This document shows positions 44,093 through 52,565 of a DNA stretch of 64,000 nt, piece after piece. Made by a program: the position numbers and the translations under genes. The notes under the pieces are model-generated. The model ran no database searches and had not been told where the DNA came from. It worked only from the letters and a program-made list of their open reading frames with translations. How positions within the stretch are numbered: the first letter of the stretch is position 1; every line of letters starts with the position of its first letter. The DNA is from Ignavibacteria bacterium RIFOXYC2_FULL_35_21 (GTDB lineage: Bacteria; Bacteroidota; Ignavibacteria; Kapaibacteriales; UBA2268): contig MHAY01000001.1 of assembly GCA_001804705.1 (NCBI GenBank), forward strand, positions 1 to 64,000, given 5' to 3'.

Positions 44093-44482
44093 TTATTTAA
44101 TTTTTAATATTTTTCTAACGCTTGCCAACAAATTTTCTCTGTCAATCGGCTTTTCAAAAAAATCAAATTTATATTTAGAACCCTTTTTATTTGGAATAAC
44201 ACTTTTGAATTCTTCTGAGACACCGGTAATAATTATTACCGGTATTTTACTTGTTTTGAGATTTTCCTGTAAATCTCTAAATACTCTGACACCTGATTCC
44301 ATTGGCATAGAAATATCGAGGGTTATTAAATCGGGATTTTCTGATTCAGCTTTGATAATACAATCCTTACCGTTAGTGGCTGTTATAACATCAAAACCAT
44401 TATCAATAAAGAAAGTTTCAAGGTATCTCAAAACATCTACCTCATCGTCCACGACTAAAATCCTTTTTCTAACAGAATTCAT
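44093..44482 (-). CDS. Single-domain response regulator (CheY-like) heading the redox operon
   Basis: 129 residues, receiver domain only: ILVVDDEVDVLRYLE, phospho-acceptor in PDLITLDISMP, VIIITG and FFEKPID. No output domain. Lies 19 nt before the HdrD-like gene and is divergent from a histidine kinase gene. It resembles the receiver at 46665 (shared SLD/TLDxxMPxxSG and FYRDLQ/VFRDLQ), so the pair probably arose by duplication. It presumably signals by protein contact. Confidence 0.88.
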   Translation of the reverse strand: MNSVRKRILVVDDEVDVLRYLETFFIDNGFDVITATNGKDCIIKAESENPDLITLDISMPMESGVRVFRDLQENLKTSKIPVIIITGVSEEFKSVIPNKKGSKYKFDFFEKPIDRENLLASVRKILKIK

Positions 44483-44846
44483 ATCAACTCAACAAAGAAA
44501 CAATTCAATTTTCACATTTACAAAATAATGAAAAATTATCTCCCTAAATCCTCATTGAGTCAGTATCATACACAGTTTTCAACGAATGTGATTAATATGT
44601 TGTAAAAGTAAGTCTATAAGATTTAATTGGTTATAAAAACACATAAATTAAATTCATTTTATTTTAATAATTAATTAATTAATTAATGAGAAAAATCAAG
44701 AACTTATAAAAAATAAATTAATTTCTATTCATTTTACGGCATAAAACAATAAAGTACATTAAAAAATACAGAGTTAAAAGAAATAGGAATAAATTTTCTT
44801 TAAATTTATATTTTTGTGGTATTGATTATAAAAAAGGGGATATTTG
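44483..44846. promoter_or_regulatory. Divergent promoter region with (TTAA)n tract and TATTTTTG box
   Basis: A 360-nt AT-rich control region between the redox operon and the kinase gene. It contains a TTAATTAATTAATTAATT tract (about 44668-44687). TATTTTTG at 44809-44816 could be the -7 box of the kinase gene, but no matching -33 TTTG was found. GGGGA at 44836-44840 is the kinase SD. Confidence 0.45.
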
Positions 44847-46655
44847 TTGGAAGAGTTACAGGAAATAATAGCTGAACAATTATATGATTTGTTGCCTTTT
44901 AACGTAGATATCATAGATAAAGACTTAAATATTGTTCAGGCCAATAACAACTTTAGAGATTACTTCGGTGACTGGGAAGGAAAAAAATGCTATGAAGTAT
45001 ATAAAAAAACCTCTGAACAGTGTACTCATTGCAAGATAAATGAGGTATTTGAACAAGGATTGACAAAGGTTTCTAACGAGTCAGGAATAGATAAAAATAA
45101 TAAAATTTGCCACTATATCGTGCATCTTGCACCATTAAAAAATAAATCGGGTAAAGTAAAATATGTTGTCGAAATGTCAACTGATGTAACAGAGACAACA
45201 AGGTTCCAAAGGGAGTATAATATTTTCTTTGAAAACGTCCCAAGTTATTTATCCATTATTGATACAAATTATAGAATCATACGGGCGAACAAAAAACTGA
45301 GGGACACATTTGGAGAAGTACAAGGTAAGCACTGTTATGAAGTATATAAAAAAAGGGGCAGGAGGTGCCGGAGGTGTCCGGCAGCACTTACTTTCAAGGA
45401 CGGACTCGACCATTTTTCGTCGGAAATAGGCACTACTTTTTCAGGAGAAGAAACAAGATATTTTGTTAACACTTCAGCACTATCAAAGAATGAAAAAGGC
45501 GTACAACTTGTACTTGAAATAGCAAATGATATTACAGAAATCACCGAGCTTCAGGATTCATTAAGAAAATCCCATGATTTTTACGCAACGTTAATTGAAA
45601 ATTCCGATGATGGGATAATCGCAACAAATGAGAGAAATAAAACTGTTATTATGAACTCATCTGCTAAGAATATTTTAAGCTGGCAATCAAATAAAAAACC
45701 TGTCTATAATTCCCTAAAAAGTATTTTTCCGAAGGAATTTTTCGGAAAGCCAAATAAAAAAGGCATTATTACAAAGAAGGAAGAAGCCACAATCATTGAT
45801 TCAAACGGTAAAGATATTCCCGTAAGATTTAATGCTTTGGAATTAAGAAGTAAAAAAGATATTCTCGGCAGAGTAGCCTTTTTTCAGGATTTGAGAAGAA
45901 TAAAGGTACTGGAAAAAGAGAGAATGGAAGCTGAAAGATTAGGTACCGTAGGCCAAACGGTTGCAGGCCTTGCCCACACCATAAAAAATGTATTAATGGG
46001 ACTCGAAGGAGGAATGTATATCGTTGATACAGGCTTGAGGCAAGGCGAAGCCTCCCGAATTGTCGAAGGCTGGGAAATTCTCCAGAGAAATTTTAATAAA
46101 ACAACGGATTTGGTTAAAGGATTTTTAAGTTTTGCTAAGGGCAGGCTTCCTGAACTTGTTCCTGCTGACCCAAATAAAATTGTAAAGGACATTACGGAAT
46201 TATACTATGAAACAGCAAGGACTCAAAATGTCGAATTAACTTCCGAACTTGGTAAAAGCGTTTATAATTTTCCATTGGACCCCGATGGTATCGAATCATG
46301 CCTGACAAACCTTGTCTCTAATGCTATTGATGCTGCAATGATGAGAGAAGACAAAAAGGGCCAAGTCATAATCAGAACTAAATTCAAACATGCAACTCTT
46401 GTTTTTGAAGTAAGCGATAATGGCTGGGGAATGGATTCGGAAGTAATACAAAAAATATTTACTACATTCTTTACTACTAAAGGGAATAAAGGTACCGGAT
46501 TGGGTTTGTTAACTGTAAATAAAATTGTGAAAGAACATGGCGGAACTCTCGAGGTTGATTCTATACCTGATAGAGGTTCGACTTTCAGGATGATATTTCC
46601 ATTGAAAAGGCTTGAAACGATTGCAAAAGAATCTAAGAAAAATAAATTAAACTAA
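44847..46655 (+). CDS. PAS-PAS-PAS histidine kinase with CxxC-bearing PAS domains
   Basis: TTG start: an in-frame stop (TGA 44823) lies upstream, no ATG is available, and GGGGA is 6 nt before TTG 44847. No TM segment, so cytoplasmic. PAS1 (~10-120) has GKKCYEVYKKTSEQCTHCK and PAS2 (~130-240) has GKHCYEVYKKRGRRCRRCP: both carry a lone Cys plus a CxxC pair, suggesting metal, Fe-S or thiol redox sensing. PAS3 ~245-355. HisKA with His377 (GLAHTIKNVL) and HATPase (NLVSNAIDAA, DNGWGMD, GTGLGLLTV) are complete. It probably controls the divergent redox operon through the receivers at 44093 and 46665. Confidence 0.88.
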   Translation: MEELQEIIAEQLYDLLPFNVDIIDKDLNIVQANNNFRDYFGDWEGKKCYEVYKKTSEQCTHCKINEVFEQGLTKVSNESGIDKNNKICHYIVHLAPLKNKSGKVKYVVEMSTDVTETTRFQREYNIFFENVPSYLSIIDTNYRIIRANKKLRDTFGEVQGKHCYEVYKKRGRRCRRCPAALTFKDGLDHFSSEIGTTFSGEETRYFVNTSALSKNEKGVQLVLEIANDITEITELQDSLRKSHDFYATLIENSDDGIIATNERNKTVIMNSSAKNILSWQSNKKPVYNSLKSIFPKEFFGKPNKKGIITKKEEATIIDSNGKDIPVRFNALELRSKKDILGRVAFFQDLRRIKVLEKERMEAERLGTVGQTVAGLAHTIKNVLMGLEGGMYIVDTGLRQGEASRIVEGWEILQRNFNKTTDLVKGFLSFAKGRLPELVPADPNKIVKDITELYYETARTQNVELTSELGKSVYNFPLDPDGIESCLTNLVSNAIDAAMMREDKKGQVIIRTKFKHATLVFEVSDNGWGMDSEVIQKIFTTFFTTKGNKGTGLGLLTVNKIVKEHGGTLEVDSIPDRGSTFRMIFPLKRLETIAKESKKNKLN

Positions 46656-46664
46656 AGGTATTCT

Positions 46665-47183
46665 ATGAAAAATATGAATAAGACTGTTCTCGTTGTCGAT
46701 GATGAAGCTGATGTGAGAAATTATCTTAAATCTGCCCTCAGTAATTATGGTTTCGAAGTTATACTCGCTTCTGATGGATTAGAGGCATCGGATGTTATAA
46801 AAAATCAGATTCCTGATTTGATATCGCTTGACCTTGTAATGCCGAAACATTCGGGAATAAAATTTTATCGGGATTTGCAAAAGAACAAACAGTGGTCGAA
46901 AATTCCAGTTCTTATAGTTACAGGGCATGCAAGGGATGAACTTGGTAAGGTGGATTTCGAAACAATGATGATGCAGGGACCGGGTGTTTATCTTGAAAAA
47001 CCGGTTAAGCCCGAAAATTATATCGAAAAAGTATGTCTTATGCTCAACCTTGTTATTCCCCAGGAAATCATCGAAAAGAAAAAAGATGACGAAACAGATT
47101 ATAGAAAGAAGATGCTCGAATCCCTATCAAAAGCCGATACAGATTCATTAAAGAAAGCATTTGAAGCAATGCAAAAGAAATAA
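46665..47183 (+). CDS. Response regulator receiver protein without DNA-binding domain
   Basis: 172 residues: receiver domain VLVVDDEADVRNYLK, PDLISLDLVMPKHSG, VLIVTGHA, YLEKPVKPENY. A ~45-residue charged helical tail follows (DDETDYRKKMLESLSKADTDSLKKAFEAMQKK). AAAGG precedes the ATG, 9 nt after the kinase stop, so it is the cognate regulator. Lacks a recognisable DNA-binding output. Confidence 0.88.
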   Translation: MKNMNKTVLVVDDEADVRNYLKSALSNYGFEVILASDGLEASDVIKNQIPDLISLDLVMPKHSGIKFYRDLQKNKQWSKIPVLIVTGHARDELGKVDFETMMMQGPGVYLEKPVKPENYIEKVCLMLNLVIPQEIIEKKKDDETDYRKKMLESLSKADTDSLKKAFEAMQKK

Positions 47184-47198
47184 AATAGTTTAATTTTT

Positions 47199-47226
47199 AA
47201 GGGGGATAATAATATTAATCCCCCTT
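47199..47226. terminator. Bidirectional terminator AAGGGGGAT...ATCCCCCTT
   Basis: A 9-bp GC-rich stem (47199-47207 with 47218-47226), 10-nt loop, preceded by TTTAATTTTT and followed by AGATTTTTTA. It lies between the convergent regulator and ferritin-like genes and suits both. Confidence 0.85.
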
Positions 47227-47233
47227 AGATTTT

Positions 47234-47746
47234 TTATAATCTGATTTTTTTAAAATCTTCTTTCATCTTACATATATCGTTTATCCAGCCTTCGATATCC
47301 TCCTCATGTTCCAATTCTTCATTCAGAATTGTCGTAGCAATTTGAAACGTAGAATGGTCTTTGCCATTAGTAAAATCGGCAATTTCTTTGTATCTCTGGA
47401 TAGCACAGCGCTCACCCTTGAGATTTTGTTCCAGAATAATTTCAACATAAGGGTCGGTGGGAGCATCATAATCACAACGTGCAAGAACCATCCAGTCGGA
47501 AGGATTAAGGACAGGAGTACCGCCAATCTGAATAATCCTGTCGACAAGCAAAACCGCGTGATTGAATTCCTGTGTTGCATGAAGCATAAGCTCAGGTTCG
47601 ATTTCAGACCGCATGGGGCCTTCCATTAATCGTGCTCCAATCCAATATTGGTAGTAAGCCAGCCATTCTTCCGATAGAGCGGCATTAAGAACGGAAATTA
47701 ATTGGTTCACATCAATGTCGAGGATTTCGATAGCTTTTCTTCCCAT
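47234..47746 (-). CDS. Ferritin-like/bacterioferritin-type di-iron protein
   Basis: ATG 47746 is preferred (AAGGAG 8 nt upstream), giving 170 residues starting MGRKAIEILDIDVNQL. Four-helix ferritin-like fold with the di-iron ligand pattern: E in LSEEWLAYYQYWIG, ExxH in ATQEFNHAV, E in NLKGERCAIQRYKE, and ExxH in ILNEELEHEEDI. Likely stores iron or consumes peroxide or O2, which suits an anaerobe with many Fe-S proteins. The upstream phosphatase gene is in the same direction and its stop overlaps the SD region. Confidence 0.85.
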   Translation of the reverse strand: MGRKAIEILDIDVNQLISVLNAALSEEWLAYYQYWIGARLMEGPMRSEIEPELMLHATQEFNHAVLLVDRIIQIGGTPVLNPSDWMVLARCDYDAPTDPYVEIILEQNLKGERCAIQRYKEIADFTNGKDHSTFQIATTILNEELEHEEDIEGWINDICKMKEDFKKIRL

Positions 47747-47771
47747 AATAAACTCCTTAAAAAAACAAAAA

Positions 47772-48419
47772 TCATTCAATAGTGTATAAATAGTTTGGAA
47801 TTTTAACCTTTAGTATTGTCCAACCGCCGTCCAGGTCACTCCATTGGTCACCAACCGAACCAATAATATGATATTTTTTTGAAAGTTGTTTCCTGATGTG
47901 CGATTTGTATGCAAGGGCGGTTTTACTTTCAAATTCCGGGGGCCTGCAAATAAGCGTATCAAAATTTGTATAAGCTTCTTTTCTCAGGTTCTCGAGCGTT
48001 TTTTGGTACTGACTTTGTTTTCTCCCGGTAAGAAAGATAATGTGAATATTTTTATTATTAAGAGAATCGTATAGTCTTTTAACGCCTGGAATGGCTTTTG
48101 CATTAGCCGAATCAATCCAATTATCCCAGAGAGCTTCTGCATAGCTAAAGTTATAATTTACCTGGTAGCTCCAGCTTGAAAGAGCCGTCTCGTCGATGTC
48201 GAAAACAAAAGCAGAATGAGCGGGAATTGAAAGAAAGGACAGTATGAGCAATGCTTCGTCAACCGCCTTATTTACATCCCTTTCATAATTGCCTGAAACA
48301 TGATAGTCATATACAGCTTTTTTTGCATCGGATAAATTAATTAATTGAATTTCATGCCGAGCTAAGGAAGCTGAACAGAGAAGAAATAAAGGAAAAATAT
48401 ATGACAATGTTTTTTTCAT
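47772..48419 (-). CDS. Secreted HAD-superfamily acid phosphatase (class B/PF03767-like)
   Basis: Signal peptide (TLSYIFPLFLLCSASLA). Catalytic motif I FVFDIDETALSSW (DxDET), motif II IIFLTGRKQS, Lys motif in ALAYKSHIRKQL, and motif IV VGDQWSDLDGG. 215 residues. Exported, likely a lipoprotein-e(P4)-like or class B nonspecific phosphatase releasing phosphate from nucleotides. GGAG lies before ATG 48419. Probably co-transcribed with the ferritin-like gene. Confidence 0.86.
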   Translation of the reverse strand: MKKTLSYIFPLFLLCSASLARHEIQLINLSDAKKAVYDYHVSGNYERDVNKAVDEALLILSFLSIPAHSAFVFDIDETALSSWSYQVNYNFSYAEALWDNWIDSANAKAIPGVKRLYDSLNNKNIHIIFLTGRKQSQYQKTLENLRKEAYTNFDTLICRPPEFESKTALAYKSHIRKQLSKKYHIIGSVGDQWSDLDGGWTILKVKIPNYLYTIE

Positions 48420-48696
48420 AAATTACTCCATTCATAGGACAGTACGCATATTACGGGTACTGTAGAGCGAATCAAAGTCCTTACCGAAGTTATCCGTTAT
48501 TTTTTCGGAAAGGCATTTGCCACCGTATCCTGAACGATATAATCCGAACTTTTTCATTTTCTAATTTCCCTGTGCAGAGGAAATATAAATAATAAAAACC
48601 GCGACAAAAATAAAAGATGAAATTTTAATCAACATAGTTCTAAAAAATAAAAAATATTATAAAACAAGTATAATTAAAATCACCGACAAATACAAT

Positions 48697-49221
48697 TCAA
48701 TGAAGTTTTTCTGTATGATTCACAATATTTTGTTCAATCACCGCTTTAACAGCTTTTTCAATTAACTGAATATATGTAACAATTGGCTCAATACCTGCAT
48801 TATGCAAATGATCGTATATGCCATAACCCATGCCTCTTGCAAGCAGGTATTTACAATCCAAAATATTACCAATCATAGTATTATGTTTGTCTTCCGAGTG
48901 ATGGTCCCAGCCATGTCCCATTCCTGAACCGAATCCAATTCCTGCACCTTGTCCCATTCCGAAACTCTGGCCTTTTTGCATAATCATGTCAGTATCGGAT
49001 TCTAAGGGTATGGATTTAATACCACCGTGCTGATGTTGGTGTAAATGCTGATTATAAGGATGACCTGCTGCATGGAAATTAACTTTTTCCCTTCTTTCGT
49101 GTTTGATAACAGCATTGTTTTCTATGGTGAAAACTTCATAGAATCTTGCCGAGCCATAGTGCTGGCTTACAGATGTGCCATTGTTAGAAACAACTGCGAT
49201 TTTATAACTATCCGTATCCAT
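48697..49221 (-). CDS. NifX/NifB-C-like (dinitrogenase FeMo-cofactor domain) protein with His/Gly/Met insert
   Basis: N-terminal KIAVVSNNGTSVSQHYGSARFYEVFTIEN and C-terminal ILDCKYLLARGMGYGIYDHLHNAGIEPIVTY make up one PF02579 domain. It is interrupted by a ~70-residue insert rich in His, Gly and Met (HPYNQHLHQHQHGG, GMGQGAGIGFGSGMGHGWDHH). Such stand-alone proteins occur in anaerobes and bind metal clusters; nitrogenase genes are absent here, so nitrogen fixation is not implied. AAGGAG overlaps the stop of the DUF134 gene 11 nt upstream, so the two form an operon. Confidence 0.86.
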   Translation of the reverse strand: MDTDSYKIAVVSNNGTSVSQHYGSARFYEVFTIENNAVIKHERREKVNFHAAGHPYNQHLHQHQHGGIKSIPLESDTDMIMQKGQSFGMGQGAGIGFGSGMGHGWDHHSEDKHNTMIGNILDCKYLLARGMGYGIYDHLHNAGIEPIVTYIQLIEKAVKAVIEQNIVNHTEKLH

Positions 49222-49232
49222 TGTAAAACTCC

Positions 49233-49658
49233 TTAAATTACTTTAATTCCCTCTTCTTGAGGATTAATATCTATTCTTGCCAATTTTGGACAATTTTTAC
49301 ATTTATCCCTTCTACTTGAAATAAAATTTCTACTTGTGATTTTATTTTTTTGTTCATTTAATATGAAATCGGAGCAGAAATCACCACCTTCAATTACAAG
49401 AGCTTTACCATTTATTAATGCATCCGCCACAATATATCTCGCTTTTTCGACAATCCTTCCAAATGTAGCTCTTGAAATACCCATTTGCATTGCTGCATCC
49501 TCATGAAACATAGCTTCTAAATCTGCCAGTCTTAATGATTCAAGTTCATCGTGACTGATTATATTTTTTTCTAAATTTCTCATCATAATTCCGCTCGGCT
49601 TGAAAAAAGTCGAAGCCGGAAATCGTTCTACAAATCTACATTTTCTTGGTCTTGACAT
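49233..49658 (-). CDS. DUF134 family helix-turn-helix protein
   Basis: 141 residues. MSRPRKCRFVERFP and LESLRLADLEAMFHEDAAMQMGISRATFGRIVEKAR give the DUF134 signature; the latter is a sigma-70 region 4-like HTH. A C-terminal Cys group (KCKNCPKL) may bind metal. DUF134 genes are commonly next to NifX-like genes and are thought to regulate them; a near-palindrome TGAGCATATACTCA lies 21 nt upstream of the start. Confidence 0.88.
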   Translation of the reverse strand: MSRPRKCRFVERFPASTFFKPSGIMMRNLEKNIISHDELESLRLADLEAMFHEDAAMQMGISRATFGRIVEKARYIVADALINGKALVIEGGDFCSDFILNEQKNKITSRNFISSRRDKCKNCPKLARIDINPQEEGIKVI

Positions 49659-49679
49659 AATTTTTTAATAATTTAATTA

Positions 49680-49693
49680 TGAGCATATACTCA
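49680..49693. promoter_or_regulatory. Candidate DUF134 operator TGAGCATATACTCA
   Basis: An imperfect palindrome with one mismatched pair (TGAGCAT/ATACTCA), 21 nt upstream of the DUF134 start codon. Position and symmetry suit autoregulation by the DUF134 HTH protein. Confidence 0.45.
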
Positions 49694-49867
49694 AAACTAA
49701 TAAAATATGTTTAATAAAAAAAATGTTCTCGAATAAAATTGTTATATGAATTTTTTGATTATTTCGCTACAAAGGAAATTGATTTATGAAGGATAAATTA
49801 GTATAAACAAACAATGGTGTCCGCCCCCGCTTTTTTAAGGGGGAATTCTCTGAAAAATAATACTATT

Positions 49868-49906
49868 TCTTATTAATAATATTATTATATCTGACAATAG
49901 TGATAA
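49868..49906 (+). repeat. Dispersed intergenic element, partial copy 3
   Basis: TTATTAATAATATTATTATATCTGACAATAGTGATAA matches 21418-21452 with about five differences over 34 nt. Only the right end of the element is present. Confidence 0.5.
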
Positions 49907-50498
49907 ACAAACAAACAATTGATGTTAGTTTTAATATTTCAGTAAACCAAGTAAACATTTTAACAACAATAGGTATTATAAACTATCTTGCATTTTGATA
50001 CATCCATACTTCACAAAAACTATACATTTTTTGAAAACAATAGCGGACATTTTATTGTTTATTTGTTTTATCTTCGATTTATTTTGATGAACAAGGAAGG
50101 CAAGAAGAATAAGGGCATTTCGGGATATTATATAAAATCAGATAAAACAAGATTGATTAAGATAAATAATTTTGTGCTCCCTGTGGGAATTTATATGATA
50201 ACCGAAACATTAGTTCTGCACTTGCTTTTCAGATAAATATAAAATTTTTACGGACACTATTTTGTTTATTGACTTTGATATATTATTAATTATAGTATTA
50301 AGAAAAGATGACATGTAAATTAAGATTTGTTAGGAATATTTTGCATTGATTATTTTTTTAATGCAAGCAATGCGTATTTTCCTTAACAACTTCAATAACC
50401 TCAATTATGACATTTTTATGACAATTCTTTTACTTGCCAATGACATTCTGTTTTTCTATATAGATTAATTTCGCTTCGTAAAAAATAAGGAGAATGTA

Positions 50499-51515
50499 AT
50501 GGATGCGGAAAATCAAATTATAAAAACAATACTCGATAATTTCAAAGGAACTAAGGGACATTTGAATGAGTTCTTTCATTCAGATTCAGAAATTATCAGG
50601 CTCGGAAATAAAGATTATCTCCTAACTGTTGACAACTATTCTGACGAAGACCACTTCCGGACAAACAACCCTTATGTTCTTGGCAGGAACCTTGCAGTCT
50701 CTACAATCAGCGATATTTTCGCCTCCGGAGGCAGGCCTGTTTTCTTTGCAAACAGTCTTACAAAAGCTGGAGACTGGGACCTTGAATATATTAATCGGTT
50801 TTCAAAAGGCATTTCAGATGTTTTGCAAATTTGTGATGCAGTGTTTATCGGTGGTGATTTAGGTTATTCTCACAATTGGAATTTTACCGGAATTGCCATA
50901 GGAGAGTCTGAACGAATCGTTACAAGGAAAGGAGCTGCTCCCGGTGATTTTATTTATCTGACCGGTCCTGTTGGAAACGGTAATTTTGAATCTGCATCCC
51001 AACTGACAAAACTTGTTAAGGGATTAGAGAATTTATTCGAGAACAATATCATTCAGTTCCCGCTAAGGCTTAAAGAATCCGGCCTTGTATCAAAATTTGC
51101 AAGTTCTTGCATTGATACAAGTGACGGACTTTTTAAATCACTAAGTATTATTTCAGAGTTAAATAATACAGGTTTTTTGATTTCTGATATACCATACTCG
51201 GACCCCGGGCTGAAACTTACAAACAGCCTGCATTTACCTGAAGAGATACTGATGTTTGGTGAAAGCGGTGAATATGAACTCATGTTTACAATTCATCCTC
51301 AGGATGAAATCAATATGCTCTCTAAGTCATCAGAACTTGACATCGAGTTGTTTAAAATCGGTAGTATAACAGAAAATAAACAAAAATTGATGCAGAATTC
51401 AGCTCAGTCAATCAATTTTAATGATTTTAACATTGAGGCAAGAAGTTTTGAAAGTCATTATGATTATATCGGCGAATTAACTCAATATTTGTCTAATAAA
51501 CTTCATAAAATGTGA
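50499..51515 (+). CDS. ThiL/AIR-synthase-like (PurM fold) protein, substrate unknown
   Basis: 338 residues of the PurM/ThiL/SelD/HypE superfamily. DNYSDEDHFRTNNPYVLGRNLAVSTISDIFASGG corresponds to the ThiL metal and ATP-binding DxxxExxHF...GxKxxAxNxSDxxAMG region; GGDLGYS, YLTGPVGNG, SSCIDTSDGL and MFGESGEYELMF follow. The Gly-rich N-terminal loop is replaced by KGTKGHLNEF. Thiamine genes are absent nearby, so it is probably an ATP-dependent kinase or activating enzyme for an intermediate of this operon. SD AAGGAG before ATG 50499. First gene of a seven-gene run; its stop overlaps the next start (TGATG-type). Confidence 0.8.
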   Translation: MDAENQIIKTILDNFKGTKGHLNEFFHSDSEIIRLGNKDYLLTVDNYSDEDHFRTNNPYVLGRNLAVSTISDIFASGGRPVFFANSLTKAGDWDLEYINRFSKGISDVLQICDAVFIGGDLGYSHNWNFTGIAIGESERIVTRKGAAPGDFIYLTGPVGNGNFESASQLTKLVKGLENLFENNIIQFPLRLKESGLVSKFASSCIDTSDGLFKSLSIISELNNTGFLISDIPYSDPGLKLTNSLHLPEEILMFGESGEYELMFTIHPQDEINMLSKSSELDIELFKIGSITENKQKLMQNSAQSINFNDFNIEARSFESHYDYIGELTQYLSNKLHKM

Positions 51516-52546
51516 TGGGAAAGATAATCCTTACCGGAGCCAGTGGACTTACAGGAACTCACATTGCCGAGTATTTTTCTGCCCGAGGTCTGAAACTTAC
51601 TTGCCTGGTAAGGTGGAGCAGTAACATTGAATTCCTTAAAACACTAAATGTAGAAATATGTTATGCCGATTTAAATAATCCCGAAGAACTAAGAAAAGCC
51701 TTACACGGTGCTGAGTGTATTATTCATACAGCAGGAAAAGTCGGCGACTGGGGATGCTTCGATGAATTTTATAAAACTAATGTCATTGGCACATTAAACT
51801 TATTGGAAGCTGCAAAATTCAATGATGTCAAACATTTTATTACAACCGGTTCAATATCCTGTTATGGTGAGGAATCAACACCGGTCGTTAAAAATGAGGA
51901 AATGGAGTATAACTCTCATTATAATTATTTCCTTGATAAAATTTTTCCTTCCGGAATGAATTATTACAGAGACACAAAAGCTGAAATAAATAATCGTGCA
52001 ATAGAATATTGCAATAAAAATGATATTAACCTGACCATTATTGAACCGGCATGGATTTACGGAGAAAGGGAATTTAATTCCGGATTTTATGATTTTCTGA
52101 AATCAATGAAAAGCGGTTTGTCTTTTACACCCGGTTCAAGAAAAAACAAATTTCATACAATTTATGTAAGGGATTTGGCAAAAATCTATTACCTGGCTTA
52201 TCAGAAAAAGCTTGTCGGAATAAATAAAATTTTAGCAGTTGCGACTAAAGCAGAATTTCAATACAAATTACTCGATTTGTTCTGCTGGAACGCAGGTTTC
52301 AGGATTCCCAAAAGAATCCCAAAGTTTTTTATCTATCCGCCAGCTTTTTTAACCGAGCTTTTTTATACTGCTTTTCGAATAAAAACTGCTCCGGCGATAT
52401 CCCGTGCAAGAATTAATATTTTTTATGATAACATAGAATATTCTGGTAAAAAAGCCAGGGAACTACTTGGTTATGAACCGGACTATACTCTGGAAGAAAG
52501 CATAGAGAAAACTGTCAGGTGGTATAAGGATAATAACTATTTATAA
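51515..52546 (+). CDS. NAD(P)-dependent epimerase/dehydratase (extended SDR)
   Basis: ATG 51515 overlaps the upstream TGA and is preferred to GTG 51512. Rossmann motif ILTGASGLTGTHIAEYF, second motif IIHTAGKVGDWG, and an active-site region with Ser (GSISCYGEES) and YRDTKAE supplying the YxxxK pair. 343 residues; C-terminal extension with TM-like FFIYPPAFLTELFYTAF. Related to 3-beta-HSD/ceramide-reductase-like extended SDRs rather than to sugar epimerases (impression only). In this operon it may reduce a ketone made by the alpha-oxoamine synthase. Confidence 0.82.
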   Translation: MGKIILTGASGLTGTHIAEYFSARGLKLTCLVRWSSNIEFLKTLNVEICYADLNNPEELRKALHGAECIIHTAGKVGDWGCFDEFYKTNVIGTLNLLEAAKFNDVKHFITTGSISCYGEESTPVVKNEEMEYNSHYNYFLDKIFPSGMNYYRDTKAEINNRAIEYCNKNDINLTIIEPAWIYGEREFNSGFYDFLKSMKSGLSFTPGSRKNKFHTIYVRDLAKIYYLAYQKKLVGINKILAVATKAEFQYKLLDLFCWNAGFRIPKRIPKFFIYPPAFLTELFYTAFRIKTAPAISRARINIFYDNIEYSGKKARELLGYEPDYTLEESIEKTVRWYKDNNYL

Positions 52547-52565
52547 ATTTTTTTTATTGTTTTAT

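Larger units (their letters stand above)
49659..50498. other. 840-nt region with operator candidate and repeat element, no convincing gene
   Basis: From left: the TGAGCATATACTCA palindrome (49680-49693), a GCCCCCGCTTTTTTAAGGGGG hairpin-like stretch near 49828, a partial copy of the dispersed element (49868-49906), an 82-aa ORF (49988-50236) that lacks an SD and any known family, and AT-rich sequence leading to the 50499 gene. The promoter of the biosynthetic operon must lie at the right end but no consensus could be fixed. Confidence 0.5.

Noticed and set aside
44663-44690. Possible CRISPR or satellite (TTAA repeats)
   Set aside because: Simple 4-nt repeat of about 20 nt; no spaced direct repeats of CRISPR type were seen anywhere in the window.
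48697-49658. Nitrogen fixation locus
   Set aside because: Only a stand-alone NifX-like domain and DUF134 are present; no nifHDK or nifB core.
49988-50236. 82-aa ORF between DUF134 and the lipid operon
   Set aside because: No SD, no homology recognised, composition like intergenic DNA; the faint resemblance of its end to a sorting domain is not convincing.
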